This document shows positions 10,493 to 20,017 of a stretch of DNA of 64,000 nucleotides, one piece after another. The DNA is taken from positions 4,990,754 through 5,054,753 of the forward strand of contig JAJEKV010000070.1 in assembly GCA_021234155.1 (NCBI GenBank), in the 5' to 3' direction. Position 1 is the first letter of the stretch, and every line of letters begins with the position of its first letter. The stretch is from Isoetes taiwanensis (taxonomy: Eukaryota > Streptophyta > Lycopodiopsida > Isoetales > Isoetaceae). The notes under the pieces were generated by a model that was not told the origin of the DNA, did no database searches, and worked only from the letters and a program-made list of their open reading frames with translations. Made by a program: the position numbers and the translations under genes.

Positions 10493-10553
10493 TTCAAGAC
10501 CTCAGTTTAAAACAAAATATTATTATCACTTTCACCTCCACTTTCTTTTTGCA

Positions 10554-10626
10554 CACTCTCGATGGGACTCGAACCCACAATCTCTTGATTAGAAGTCAAA
10601 TGCCTTATCCATTAGGCCACGAGAGC
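10554..10626 (-). tRNA. tRNA-Arg(UCU)
   Basis: Array-consensus copy, all stems paired. Confidence 0.95.
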
Positions 10627-10701
10627 CTTCCAACTTAGATTTGATAATCAACATTATAATCACAAGACCTATCCATAGGAGTACACGGCTTCGTTTAAAT
10701 A

Positions 10702-10775
10702 TGCTTTCGCTGAGAGTCGAACTCGAGACCTCCCGCTTACTAAACGAGTGCTCTAAACAACTGAGCTACCAAAGT
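10702..10775 (-). tRNA. tRNA-Thr(AGU), type B, G1 replaced by A
   Basis: Anticodon loop and promoter boxes are intact. The first base is A instead of G, giving an A-C first pair. The same change occurs at 11609 and 12529, so it has spread between neighbouring units. Confidence 0.7.
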
Positions 10776-10831
10776 TTCAACACCTCAGATTATAACAACA
10801 TATATCACTTTCACCTCCACTTTCTTTTGCA

Positions 10832-10904
10832 CACTCTCGATGGGACTCGAACCCACAATCTCTTGATTAGAAGTCAAATGCCTTATCCATTAGGCCACGA
10901 GAGC
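10832..10904 (-). tRNA. tRNA-Arg(UCU)
   Basis: Array-consensus copy. Confidence 0.95.
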
Positions 10905-11338
10905 CTTGCAATTTTGATTTGATAATCAACAATATAATCACAGAACCAAGCCATATGAGTACGCATCTTCCTTTTAATATTACCTAACGAATTGAGATAT
11001 AAGCCAAAAGTTACTACTAGTAGTCAAACCACGTCTTATGGGCAAGAAAAGATAAAGGATAGATGCCGTAAATGAGTAGATATCCAAGATAATTGAATCT
11101 AAACAATCATTCTCACGTCGGTCTCTTGCTATAGCAATATGTAGATGAGGTCACGAGTCAATTGCCACTTAAACGAAAAAAAAATTAGTAGTGAAGAACA
11201 CATCGTAATGGATGTTGCCAAATATCAAGAGAAGCATTATTGGGTAAAACAACCAAGTACAAGTCACTTCTTCCTAGCATATCAATAAAGAGATTTGATG
11301 CATTTAAAAATGAAACTCCTTGCAGGCCATTATCACTT

Positions 11339-11412
11339 TGCTTTCATTGAGAGTCGAACTCAAGACCTCCCGCTTACTAAACGGGTGCTCTAACCAACTG
11401 AGCTACAAACCT
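11339..11412 (-). pseudogene. tRNA-Thr(AGU) pseudogene, type A, acceptor lost
   Basis: Fourth copy of the acceptor-deleted variant, two units away from the others, which points to exchange between units. Confidence 0.8.
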
Positions 11413-11460
11413 CAATCTAAAACAAAATATTATCACTTTCACCTTCACTTTCTTTTTGCA

Positions 11461-11533
11461 CACTCTCTATGGGACTCGAACCCACAATCTCTTGATTAGA
11501 AGTCAAATGCCTTATCCATTAGGCCATGAGAAC
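11461..11533 (-). pseudogene. tRNA-Arg(UCU) pseudogene, acceptor decayed
   Basis: Anticodon TCT is kept, but changes on both acceptor strands (5' GTTCTCA, 3' AGAGAGT) break the seventh pair and weaken the second. Confidence 0.75.
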
Positions 11534-11608
11534 CTTCCAACTTTGATTTGATAATCAACATTATAATCACAAGACCTATCCATAGGAGTACACGGCTTCG
11601 TTTAAATA

Positions 11609-11682
11609 TGCTTTCGCTGAGAGTCGAACTCGAGACCTCCCGCTTACTAAACGAGTGCTCTAAACAACTGAGCTACCAAAGT
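11609..11682 (-). tRNA. tRNA-Thr(AGU), type B, G1 replaced by A
   Basis: As the copy at 10702: complete except for the A-C first pair and the 6:67 mismatch. Confidence 0.7.
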
Positions 11683-11737
11683 TTCAACACCTCAGATTAT
11701 AACAACATATCACTTTCACCTCCACTTTCTTTTTGCA

Positions 11738-11810
11738 CACTCTCGATGGGACTCGAACCCACAATCTCTTGATTAGAAGTCAAATGCCTTATCCATTAGG
11801 CCACGAGAGC
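11738..11810 (-). tRNA. tRNA-Arg(UCU)
   Basis: Array-consensus copy. Confidence 0.95.
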
Positions 11811-12245
11811 CTTGCAATTTTGATTTGATAATCAACAATACAATCACAGAACCAAGCCATATGAGTACGCATCTTCCTTTTAATATTACCTAACGAATTG
11901 AGATATAAGCCAAAAGTTACTACTAGTAGTCAAAGCCACGTCTTATGGGCAAGAAAAGATAAACGATAGATGCCGTAAATGAGTAGATATCCAAGATAAT
12001 TGAATCTAAACAATCATTCTCACGTCGGTCTCTTGCTATAGCAATATGTAGATGAGGTCACGAGTCAATTGCCACTTAAACGAAAAAAAAATTAGTAGTG
12101 AAGAACACATCGTAATGGGTGTTGCCAAATATCAAGAGAAGCATTATTGGGTAAAACAACCAAGTACAAGTCACTTCTTCCTAGCATATCAATACAGAGA
12201 TTTGATGCATTTAAAAATGAAACTCCTTGCAGGCCATTATCACTT

Positions 12246-12319
12246 TGCTTTCATTGAGAGTCGAACTCAAGAGCTCTCGCTTACTAAACGGGTGCTCTAA
12301 CCAACTGAGCTATGAAAGC
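12246..12319 (-). tRNA. tRNA-Thr(AGU), type A
   Basis: Acceptor GCTTTCA pairs perfectly with TGAAAGC. The anticodon stem has one C-A mismatch (CCCGT against GCGAG); anticodon AGT. Confidence 0.88.
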
Positions 12320-12380
12320 TTCAAGACCTCAGTTTAAAACAAAATATTATTATCACTTTCACCTCCACTTTCTTTTTGCA

Positions 12381-12453
12381 CACTCTCGATGGGACTCGAA
12401 CCCACAATCTCTTGATTAGAAGTCAAATGCCTTATCCATTAGGCCACGAGAGC
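12381..12453 (-). tRNA. tRNA-Arg(UCU)
   Basis: Array-consensus copy. Confidence 0.95.
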
Positions 12454-12528
12454 CTTCCAACTTAAATTTGATAATCAACATTATAATCACAAGACCTATC
12501 CATAGGAGTACACGGCTTCGTTTAAATA

Positions 12529-12602
12529 TGCTTTCGCTGAGAGTCGAACTCGAGACCTCCCGCTTACTAAACGAGTGCTCTAAACAACTGAGCTACCAAA
12601 GT
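12529..12602 (-). tRNA. tRNA-Thr(AGU), type B, G1 replaced by A
   Basis: As the copies at 10702 and 11609. Confidence 0.7.
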
Positions 12603-12658
12603 TTCAACACCTCAGATTATAACAACATATATCACTTTCACCTCCACTTTCTTTTGCA

Positions 12659-12731
12659 CACTCTTGATGGGACTCGAACCCACAATCTCTTGATTAGAAG
12701 TCAAATGCCTTATCCATTAGGCCACGAGAGC
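12659..12731 (-). tRNA. tRNA-Arg(UCU), one acceptor mismatch
   Basis: Consensus except for G67 to A, which gives a C-A pair at 6:67 of the acceptor. Confidence 0.85.
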
Positions 12732-13039
12732 CTTGCAATTTTGATTTGATAATCAACAATATAATCACAGAACCAAGCCATATGAGTACGCATCTTCCTT
12801 TTAATATTACCTAATGAATTGAGATATAAGCCAAAAGTTACTACTAGTAGTCAAAGCCACGTCTTATGGGCAAGAAAAGATAAACGATAGATGCCGTAAA
12901 TGAGTAGATATCCAAGATAATAGAATCTAAACAATCATTCTCACGTCGGTCTCTTGCTATAGCAATATGTAGATGAGGTCACGAGTCAATTGCCACTTAA
13001 ACGAAAAAAAAAATTAGTAGTGAAGAACACATCGTAATG

Positions 13040-13316
13040 GAAGTAATCGAAACAAAGAGGTCGGAGCAAGCGCCTTGAAGAGGAAGATTCAATTTGAAAA
13101 ATGCAGGAATCGAAGTGCAATCGAGGAGCAAATTGGCCTGTACAATTCAATTAGTAACGATGGGCGCGAATAATTACACCTCTGACAATCAAAATCATTG
13201 TTCGCCGAAAAGGCGCGGAAATCGAAAAGGTGCGTCCGGGCGCTGCTTAGCGTGCTTTCTCCGCTTCCGCTTCTCGCGCTTTTTTGTACCCCAATATCTA
13301 ACTTAGACCCCAAATA
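13040..13316. mobile_element. Fragment related to the ends of the two-gene TIR element
   Basis: An insert of about 277 bp replaces a few bases of the array spacer between AACACATCGTAATGG and AAATATCAAGAG. Its right end, TTTTTTGTACCCCAATATC followed by GACCC, is a diverged version of the right terminus of the element at 31728-46601 (TTTTTTGTACACCACCAATA, then GACCC). The left side shows no matching terminus, so it is a truncated or solo end. It has no convincing ORF: the overlapping open frames are short and unrelated to known proteins. Its GC content is higher than that of the array around it. Confidence 0.6.
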
Positions 13317-13430
13317 TCAAGAGAAGCATTATTGGGTAAAACAACCAAGTACAAGTCACTTCTTCCTAGCATATCAATAGAGAGATTTGATGCATTTAAA
13401 AATGAAACTCCTTGCAGGCCATTATCACTT

Positions 13431-13504
13431 TGCTTTCATTGAGAGTCGAACTCAAGACCTCCCGCTTACTAAATGGGTGCTCTAACCAACTGAGCTACAA
13501 AAGC
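13431..13504 (-). tRNA. tRNA-Thr(AGU), type A
   Basis: Acceptor GCTTTTG/TGAAAGC, anticodon AGT. One A-C mismatch in the anticodon stem (CCCAT against GCGGG). Confidence 0.88.
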
Positions 13505-13565
13505 TTCAAGACCTCAGTTTAAAACAAAATATTATTATCACTTTCACCTTCACTTTCTTTTTGCA

Positions 13566-13638
13566 CACTCTCGATGGGACTCGAACCCACAATCTCTTGA
13601 TTAGAAGTCAAATGCCTTATCCATTAGGCCACGAGAGC
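13566..13638 (-). tRNA. tRNA-Arg(UCU)
   Basis: Array-consensus copy. Confidence 0.95.
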
Positions 13639-13714
13639 CTTCCAACTTTGATTTGATAATCAACATTATAATCACAAGACCTTATCCATAGGAGTACACG
13701 ACTTCGTTTAAATA

Positions 13715-13788
13715 TGCTTTCGCTAAGAGTCGAACTCGAGACCTCCCGCTTACTAAACGGGTGCTCTAAACAACTGAGCTACCAAAGC
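13715..13788 (-). tRNA. tRNA-Thr(AGU), type B
   Basis: Anticodon stem CCCGT/GCGGG as in type A. One T-stem mismatch (CTTAG) and the shared 6:67 mismatch. Confidence 0.75.
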
Positions 13789-13844
13789 TTCAACACCTCA
13801 GATTATAACAACATATATCACTTTCACCTCTACTTTCTTTTGCA

Positions 13845-13917
13845 CACTCTCGATGGGACTCGAACCCACAATCTCTTGATTAGAAGTCAAATGCCTTATC
13901 CATTAGGCCACGAGAGC
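13845..13917 (-). tRNA. tRNA-Arg(UCU)
   Basis: Array-consensus copy. Confidence 0.95.
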
Positions 13918-14352
13918 CTTGCAATTTTGATTTGATAATCAAAAATATAATCACAGAACCAAGCCATATGAGTACGCATCTTCCTTTTAATATTACCTAA
14001 CCAATTGAGATATAAGCTAAAAGTTACTACTAGTAGTCAAAGCCACGTCTTACGGGCAAGAAAAGATAAACGATAGATGTCGTAAATGAGTAGATATCCA
14101 AGATAATTGAATCTAAACAATCATTCTCACGTCGGTCTCTTGCTATAGCAATATGTAGATGAGGTCACGAGTCAATTGCCACTTAAACGAAAAAAAAATT
14201 AGTAGTGAAGACCACATCATAATGCATGTTGCCAAATATCAAGAGAAGCATTATTGGATAAAACAACCAAGTACAAGTCACTTCTTCCTAGCATATCAAT
14301 AAAGAGATTTGATGCGTTTAGAAATGAAACTCCTTGCAGGCCATTATCACTT

Positions 14353-14426
14353 TGCTTTCATTGAGAGTCGAACTCAAGACCTCCTGCTTACTAAACTGGT
14401 GCTCTAACCAACTGAGCTACAAAAGC
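14353..14426 (-). tRNA. tRNA-Thr(AGU), type A
   Basis: Acceptor GCTTTTG/TGAAAGC, anticodon AGT. One A-A mismatch in the middle of the anticodon stem. Confidence 0.85.
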
Positions 14427-14484
14427 TTCAACACCTCAATCTAAAATAAAATATTATCACTTTCACCTTCACTTTCTTTTTGCA

Positions 14485-14557
14485 CACTCTCGATGGGACT
14501 CGAACCCACAATCTCTTGATTAGAAGTCAAATGCCTTATCCATTAGGCCACGAGAGC
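14485..14557 (-). tRNA. tRNA-Arg(UCU)
   Basis: Array-consensus copy. Confidence 0.95.
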
Positions 14558-14618
14558 CTTCCAACTTTGATTTGATAATCAACATTAGAATCACAAGACG
14601 TATCCATGCGTTTAAATA

Positions 14619-14692
14619 TGCTTTCGCTAAGAGTCGAACTCGAGACCTCCCGCTTACTAAACGGGTGCTCTAAACAACTGAGCTACCGAAGC
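14619..14692 (-). tRNA. tRNA-Thr(AGU), type B
   Basis: Anticodon AGT. The acceptor GCTTCGG has two mismatches against CGAAAGC, so it is probably weak. Confidence 0.65.
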
Positions 14693-14748
14693 TTCAACAC
14701 CTCAGATTATAACAACATATATCACTTTCACCTCCACTTTTTTTTGCA

Positions 14749-14815
14749 CACTCTCGATGCGACTCGAACCCACAATCTCTTGATTAGAAGTAAAATGCCT
14801 TATCCATTAGGCCAC
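14749..14815 (-). pseudogene. tRNA-Arg(UCU) pseudogene, 5' end cut at the array border
   Basis: The T-arm, anticodon arm and D-arm are present, but the first bases of the acceptor are replaced by an (ATTT)n stretch that starts the non-array sequence. This marks the edge of the array. Confidence 0.85.
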
Positions 14816-17591
14816 AAATATATTTATTTATTTATTTTTGTCTGCCCTGCGTGTTTTAGCTGATATGATTTTCTTATTCGTGCAGCCCTTATGTGGAACA
14901 ACTCTGTCATGCCTGCCAGCAATGGATAGAATATGGAAGACCGTTGTAAATAAAACAGGGAGGCACGAAGTCTGAGGAGTATAAGACATTGGAAAAGACC
15001 TTGGCCCAGACTATCATCCAAGATAAGAAACGAAGGCCCAAAGAGATAGGAAAAAAAGTGGGAAGGAAGCTGGGGAGACTTCTGAAGCATCTTCCAGAGG
15101 CCCTGCAGATGCCTACAGGATCATCTTCGCTAAGGACCTAGTCTCGGTGAAGTGGAATGAGTTCTGGGATGCTTATGCTCAGAAACAGCTACCAGATGCA
15201 ATGGAAAGAGTGCCTCCTCAAGATACTTCCATATTTGATTTGAGGACCACCGAGATGAGAAAAGTACAGGGCCTTCAGGATGATGAAGTCATTTGGCTGT
15301 TAGATCAATGCATAAACAAAGAAGTTCTGTACAAGAAGGCTTCTTCAGTTAAGAAAAAAATGTCCTTCGTTGATTGTTGTACTCATATAAAGGATATGCT
15401 AGTTATGAAGGTAGCAGTTGGGCAAGAACTTCAGAAGCTATCTGGTCTGAACTCGGCCTGCTAGACAAGTACGGCGTGTCTACTGATGACATCAAGAAAT
15501 ACGTCTTCTGCTCCAAGGACTTTCTGAAAAACAGGAAATCAAAGAACCAACAGCATACTACAAAACTATCAGATACGGTGATGGCTGAGCTGAGAAGAAA
15601 GGTTTCCATCCTGATAGATGCTGGTGGTGACTTACCTGCACTCCAATACCTGGTCTCTACTAGCTATAAGGGTCTCCTACCCGATACAAATAGGCCCTCG
15701 TAATATTTCTCTGTTTGTATCGGATAGCAGAATTGCAAAAGGAGAGAAGCGGATGAATCAAAAGGAGTAGAACAGTTTTTTTACTAGCTGCATAGGCTTA
15801 ATAACTGAGAAGCTCTTTACTATTGTCATCATATGCCCTCCAGGAGAGCCTCATATGCATGTTTTGGTGGCTTCATACGACTTGGAATGCCTAAAGGTCG
15901 TTTAGAGAAGGTTCTCTTCTCTTTGAGACAAAAGATACTAATTTGAAGATGCACTTTAAAAGCGGCTGTATAATCTTCATAATGATATCCCTTGTGCCAG
16001 ATGATGACTATGAGGTAGCTAAGAGCAAAGGGGCATCAGATAAAGATGCATGGCAGTGTTTTCTTTTGGATGAGCCTAGCTTGAAAAATGTGTTCTACAA
16101 AGCAGATGATTAGGATGAAGCGAATGAATGCCAGGAATTTGATGTTCTTGACCTTTACCGAAAAGACATCACTCTAGAAAAGGGGCCCTTGAATAAACAT
16201 GGGTTTGCAATCAATCTGGCTAGCTATCTTGTTGAGGCTTTTGCACCACTTGATACCACTTGCTATGAACTTCATGTTGGAGGGTACACTGATATAGAAG
16301 CCCTGAAGACATCAAGAAGATGTCTAAGTTTCGTGAACAATGACCAGTCTAGGGATTTCCTGGAAGTGTTTTTCGAAAAGGTACTAGCCATGGCTGATTG
16401 GGGTCATGTCAAAGATAAAAATCCATTTGCTTTGGTACCTTACAAAGGGAAGAAGCAGACTACTATTTCACAATTGCCTCCAAGAACAACTCCAGAATGT
16501 TCAAAAAGCAATGCAACCCCCGAGGAGCAGGCCACAATGCTAGCGCGGGAACCTGAGATCATGGATCAAATTATGGAGTCTATGCTTGGTAATATTCCAA
16601 TTGGTAATGTTATACTTGGGGGTACGACTATGGTAATTCCTGATACAAGACAGGATGATCATGCAAGCTCATATTCAACCACTGAGGTTCGGAATCAGAA
16701 CCCTGAGGTAGCTTTCATAGAAGAGAACGTGTCCGAACTAAACCGTGGAGTTGATGCTTCTGGCAGTAAGCATCCGGGGAGTGAAGTAGATGCTACGACT
16801 GCTGGGGATGACCACAAAGGCTCTGATGATGAAATGTAATTCACGCCAGGCGCGATATCTAAAATACTTATGACGGACAAAACGCATTCGGCGTGTATTG
16901 CAGACAATTTTTGTATGGCTAACTCTTTGTTTTCTATGCTTCAGGGCTCCACCTGCTTATGGGCTTGTGATAAAATCATTGTCTTTGATCTGAATGGTGT
17001 CCTGTGTAAAAAGTTTCCTAAGAAGCTTATTAACAGGGATGACTTCGAACAAGTCTCTGTAGAATCGAATACTAAGTGGATCTATCCTTGCCCACACTTA
17101 GAAGATATGATGAATAAGGCATTCAGATTATTTTAAGTTGCCATCTGGTCCTCAATGGAGCGCAGAAATATTGAAAAGTTCCTAGGGTATTACCAGGAAT
17201 GAATAGAGACTTTGTGACGATTTGAAACCAAACTAAGTGTATAAAGTTTCCACATCCAAAAGATTCAGATGGCAAACCGGTCTTCGTTAAACATCGTGGT
17301 ACTATGATGGATCAGGTTGGCATTCAAAAGAAAGAGAACATCATAATAGTAGATGATGATGCTCTTAAGTGCTTTTATAATCAAGGTCAGGCTCTAAATC
17401 CACCAAGTTATACTCCACTAGATTACTCAACAGATGAGTTTCTAGTACTATTCATGTCCATCATGAGTGGGTTGGCTGCTGGTAAAACAGTATCAGATGT
17501 TGTCAAAATGCATCCAGAACTAGATCGGACTAAGGAGATGGATCCCTATCTTGAGAGTTATTTGACAAAGAAAGGACTAGTCCCTCCATGA
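14816..17591 (+). pseudogene. FCP1/NIF-type phosphatase-like gene, degraded
   Basis: The 3' half reads as the FCP1-homology (NLI-interacting-factor-like, HAD superfamily) phosphatase domain. At 16960-17136: KIIVFDLNGVL, where DLNG replaces the usual DxDG as in a plant subfamily, and YPCPHLEDMM. At 17137-17180: VAIWSSMERRNIEKFL. At 17304-17590: KKENIIIVDDDALKCF and a C-terminal tail ending KKGLVPP. Upstream are long open pieces on the same strand (15147-15464, about 15400-15703 and 16189-16839) that I cannot assign; the last is acidic at its end. Frameshifts, stop codons (for example after RLF at 17136) and a gap between pieces show that it is not intact. A splice acceptor at about 16944 suggests it once had introns. 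The family acts on phosphoserine/threonine in proteins. Confidence 0.65.
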
Positions 17592-18970
17592 TGTAATCTT
17601 CATATCAAGTGAATACAATATAAAAAATGTTCTGTGTATATTGATGTATTGTTATCTACAAATGCTAATCAAACAACACATTCTTCTCACTAAAACAAGA
17701 AAATGTTAAACCACCCACTACTATAATGTAAAAATTTGCACCTTTGCAAAACAGCATGTCACACACCACAACACTATATTGAAAAAATGGTATGCAAAAG
17801 TGGCATGCTTTTGGAACAGACATAAATCCAATTTAAATGAATAATAGTTGTTAGTTGACTTAAAAGTTCTTTGCTGCCAAGGCCTGGATAAATATATAAG
17901 TTGCCTTGTATTTTTGCAGGTTAGCACAGTAATAGAAAGAAAAGTTAAGACTAAAGAATTTGGAGGCACAAAGAAGAAAAACAATGAACAAGAGAAGAAG
18001 TCTAATATAAATAAGGTAGGATTTTCATCTTGCCTGAAGTAAAAGCTATAGACAGAAGATTGGTACTCTAAACAGAAGGCTGCAGAAGCCAAGGATCATG
18101 GAAGTAATGGACAGACAACCACAAACGACATTTCAACCCCAATGGTTGAAATGCAGCTTGCTCGGAATGCCGGGGAAAATATTGCAAAGACAAGCAAGAT
18201 GCTTAACTTACCAGAACCCAGGACAGGACCATAGATTTGAAAATATTGCAAAGACGAGCAAAATGCTTAACTTATTAGAACCCAGGACAGGACCATAGAT
18301 TTCTCCAACGTGCTATGGCTTGGCAAACCTATTTGTGCATGTCTGCATTTAGACCATGGTTATTTCGGCGTGCTCTGTAGCTCTGCTTTTCTTAGTGAAT
18401 CTGAAAGAACAAGAGAGTTATATAGGCAATCGAGATTGAAGGATATTGATTGAGACAAAAACAAACAAAGCAATCAGGTCTGTTAAAGATTGTATTAGAG
18501 ATTGAATCGATGGGTTTTGCACTAGTTTTGTTTGCCCTGTTCTCAACACTCAGATGTAAAAAAGAAACTAAAAACTAACTAGCTATGTAAGAAAGAACAA
18601 CCTGAGAATTGACTTGTAGATTGAATTATTGAATTGAACGTCATTTAGTTGGTTAGACCGTTTCCAGAGCGGCTGCTCGGCAACAGAGGCGACTGATAGT
18701 CTACATGGGATAGTGGGTTTAAAGCAGTTTTTGGCATATTCTGGGCATATACTGGCATATACTTGAAATATGCCAAAAACCCACATGAATGAGGTTTGCC
18801 CCCTTAGGGGTAACCCAAAAATTTGCAAAACTTATTGTCATAAGAACTCGTACGAGAACAACTTGCATTCATGCCCTAAAACCCAATGCGAACAGCAAAT
18901 CTGCACATCTCTGGTAGCATAGTTGGTATGCAGTTCTCAAATTCTAGCCAGTCTCCAATTTCAATGACAT
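17592..18970. other. Gene-poor stretch
   Basis: There is no convincing gene. A lysine-rich open stretch at 17930-18040 (KKNNEQEKKSNINK) could be an exon of a neighbouring broken gene. A 64-bp tandem duplication lies at 18175-18302. Confidence 0.5.
18175..18302. repeat. 64-bp tandem duplication
   Basis: Two copies of a block starting GAAAATATTGCAAAGAC and ending GGACCATAGATTT, differing at four or five positions. Confidence 0.9.
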
Positions 18971-19322
18971 TGGCAGAAATGTCATCAACAATAGCACACT
19001 ATTTCGTTTGTTTGAAGCAACATGCATTTACACATTGCCATTAAAGGGCCCCAAATTATCATTCTTTTGTCTGAAGTAGCGTGCATACAAACAAAAGGGT
19101 ACCATGGCACCAGAAGGACTCCATAAATAGAAAAGCCAAAAGAAATGGCAGAAATGTTATCAATAATAGCACACTATTTCGTTTGTTTAAAGCAACATGC
19201 ATTTACACATTGCCATTAAAGGGCCCAAATTATCATTCTTTTGTCTGAAGTAGCGTGCATACAAACACTAAAGGGCACCATGGCACTAGGAGGACTCCAT
19301 AAATAGAAAAGCCAAAAGAAAC
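18971..19322. repeat. 175-bp tandem duplication
   Basis: Two successive copies of a block that begins TGGCAGAAATGT and ends AATAGAAAAGCCAAAAG, 175 bp apart, with a few substitutions. Parts of it recur in inverted orientation near 52790-52930. Confidence 0.9.
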
Positions 19323-19329
19323 TAGTTGT

Positions 19330-19690
19330 ATAGTCTTTCTTATTCTCTTAGCAGAGCCTCAAAGCTTCTGCGGCCTTCACTAATTTGAACATATAGATGT
19401 TGAAGATCCATGACTTCCAAGTGCTCAATCGATACTGCATTTTTAACTTAATCTAGCCATCTGGAAAGATAAATAATACACCTCTAGAGTTCACAAGAGA
19501 CAGCCAATTCTATCTTTTTCTGATAAAAGTGCTTTGCAGACTGTTGAGTTAAATTTTGAAATCAAGCAGAGGTTTGAATGAAGAGACCTGGCCGGAGATG
19601 GATTGAATCATTTTACCTCTTCTTTCATTGTTGATCTACCCTAAAGAGGGAGAAGTTCACTCTAACCTAACAAACAGATGCTCTTATGTG
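19330..19690. repeat. Dispersed repeat, inverted copy of 52395-52720
   Basis: Read on the minus strand, blocks such as AAAATGATTCAATCCATCTC, AAACCTCTGCTTG, ATGCAGTATCGATTGAGCAC and GCTTTGAGGCTCT appear in the same order as at 52455-52715. The copies are diverged and carry no ORF. The type of element is unknown. Confidence 0.75.
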
Positions 19691-20017
19691 GATGGGCTTC
19701 AAGCAGACGAGTTCTAGCATTTAAGTTCCCTGGAAGAACACACCATCCAAAAACATAATAGAAGTTGCAGTGAACTTAACAATGCAGAGCAGTTTTGTAA
19801 GTAGAAAGCATCTAAGTTGAATAAGAAGGAAGTTGCCAATGCTAAAGTAACAGATTATTGTACAGTGTACAAATAATAGCTTTAGCTTCACCAAAATATG
19901 AAGCTGCTTCCCAAAGGGATAAAACTGCAATGTACTACATTAAATTATTCAAAGTACAACATCGTTGGAGATTCCAAGGATCGAAACAAGTGTTATCATG
20001 GAGTAATCACCAAGTGT

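Larger units (their letters stand above)
472..14815 (-). repeat. Tandem array of ~910-bp units carrying four tRNA genes each
   Basis: On the plus strand each full unit reads: Thr (type A), Arg, Thr (type B), Arg, then a spacer of about 500 bp, all tRNAs on the minus strand. Distances between successive type-A Thr genes are 920 (10419 to 11339), 907 (11339 to 12246), 1185 (12246 to 13431, with a 277-bp insert) and 922 (13431 to 14353). The spacer shows recognisable blocks: CAGAACCAAGCCATATGAG, TTACTACTAGTAGTCAAA, GATGAGGTCACGAGTCAATT and AGAAGCATTATTGGG. Units near 7600-9500 are rearranged and shortened. The array is cut by a Helitron (ending 471), CACTA-1 (1474-7601) and a small TIR fragment (about 13040-13316), and ends at 14815 in the middle of an Arg gene. 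The layout recalls the tandem Tyr-Tyr-Ser tRNA array of Arabidopsis, but with other isotypes. Confidence 0.95.

Noticed and set aside
10641-10922. Recurrent open frames with MLSLRVELETSRLLNECSKQ and THNLLI
   Set aside because: They are the antisense of Thr and Arg tRNA genes; such frames are a known by-product of tRNA clusters.
472-14815. CRISPR-like array
   Set aside because: The repeats are about 910 bp and contain tRNA genes; the genome is eukaryotic and no short regular repeat-spacer pattern exists.
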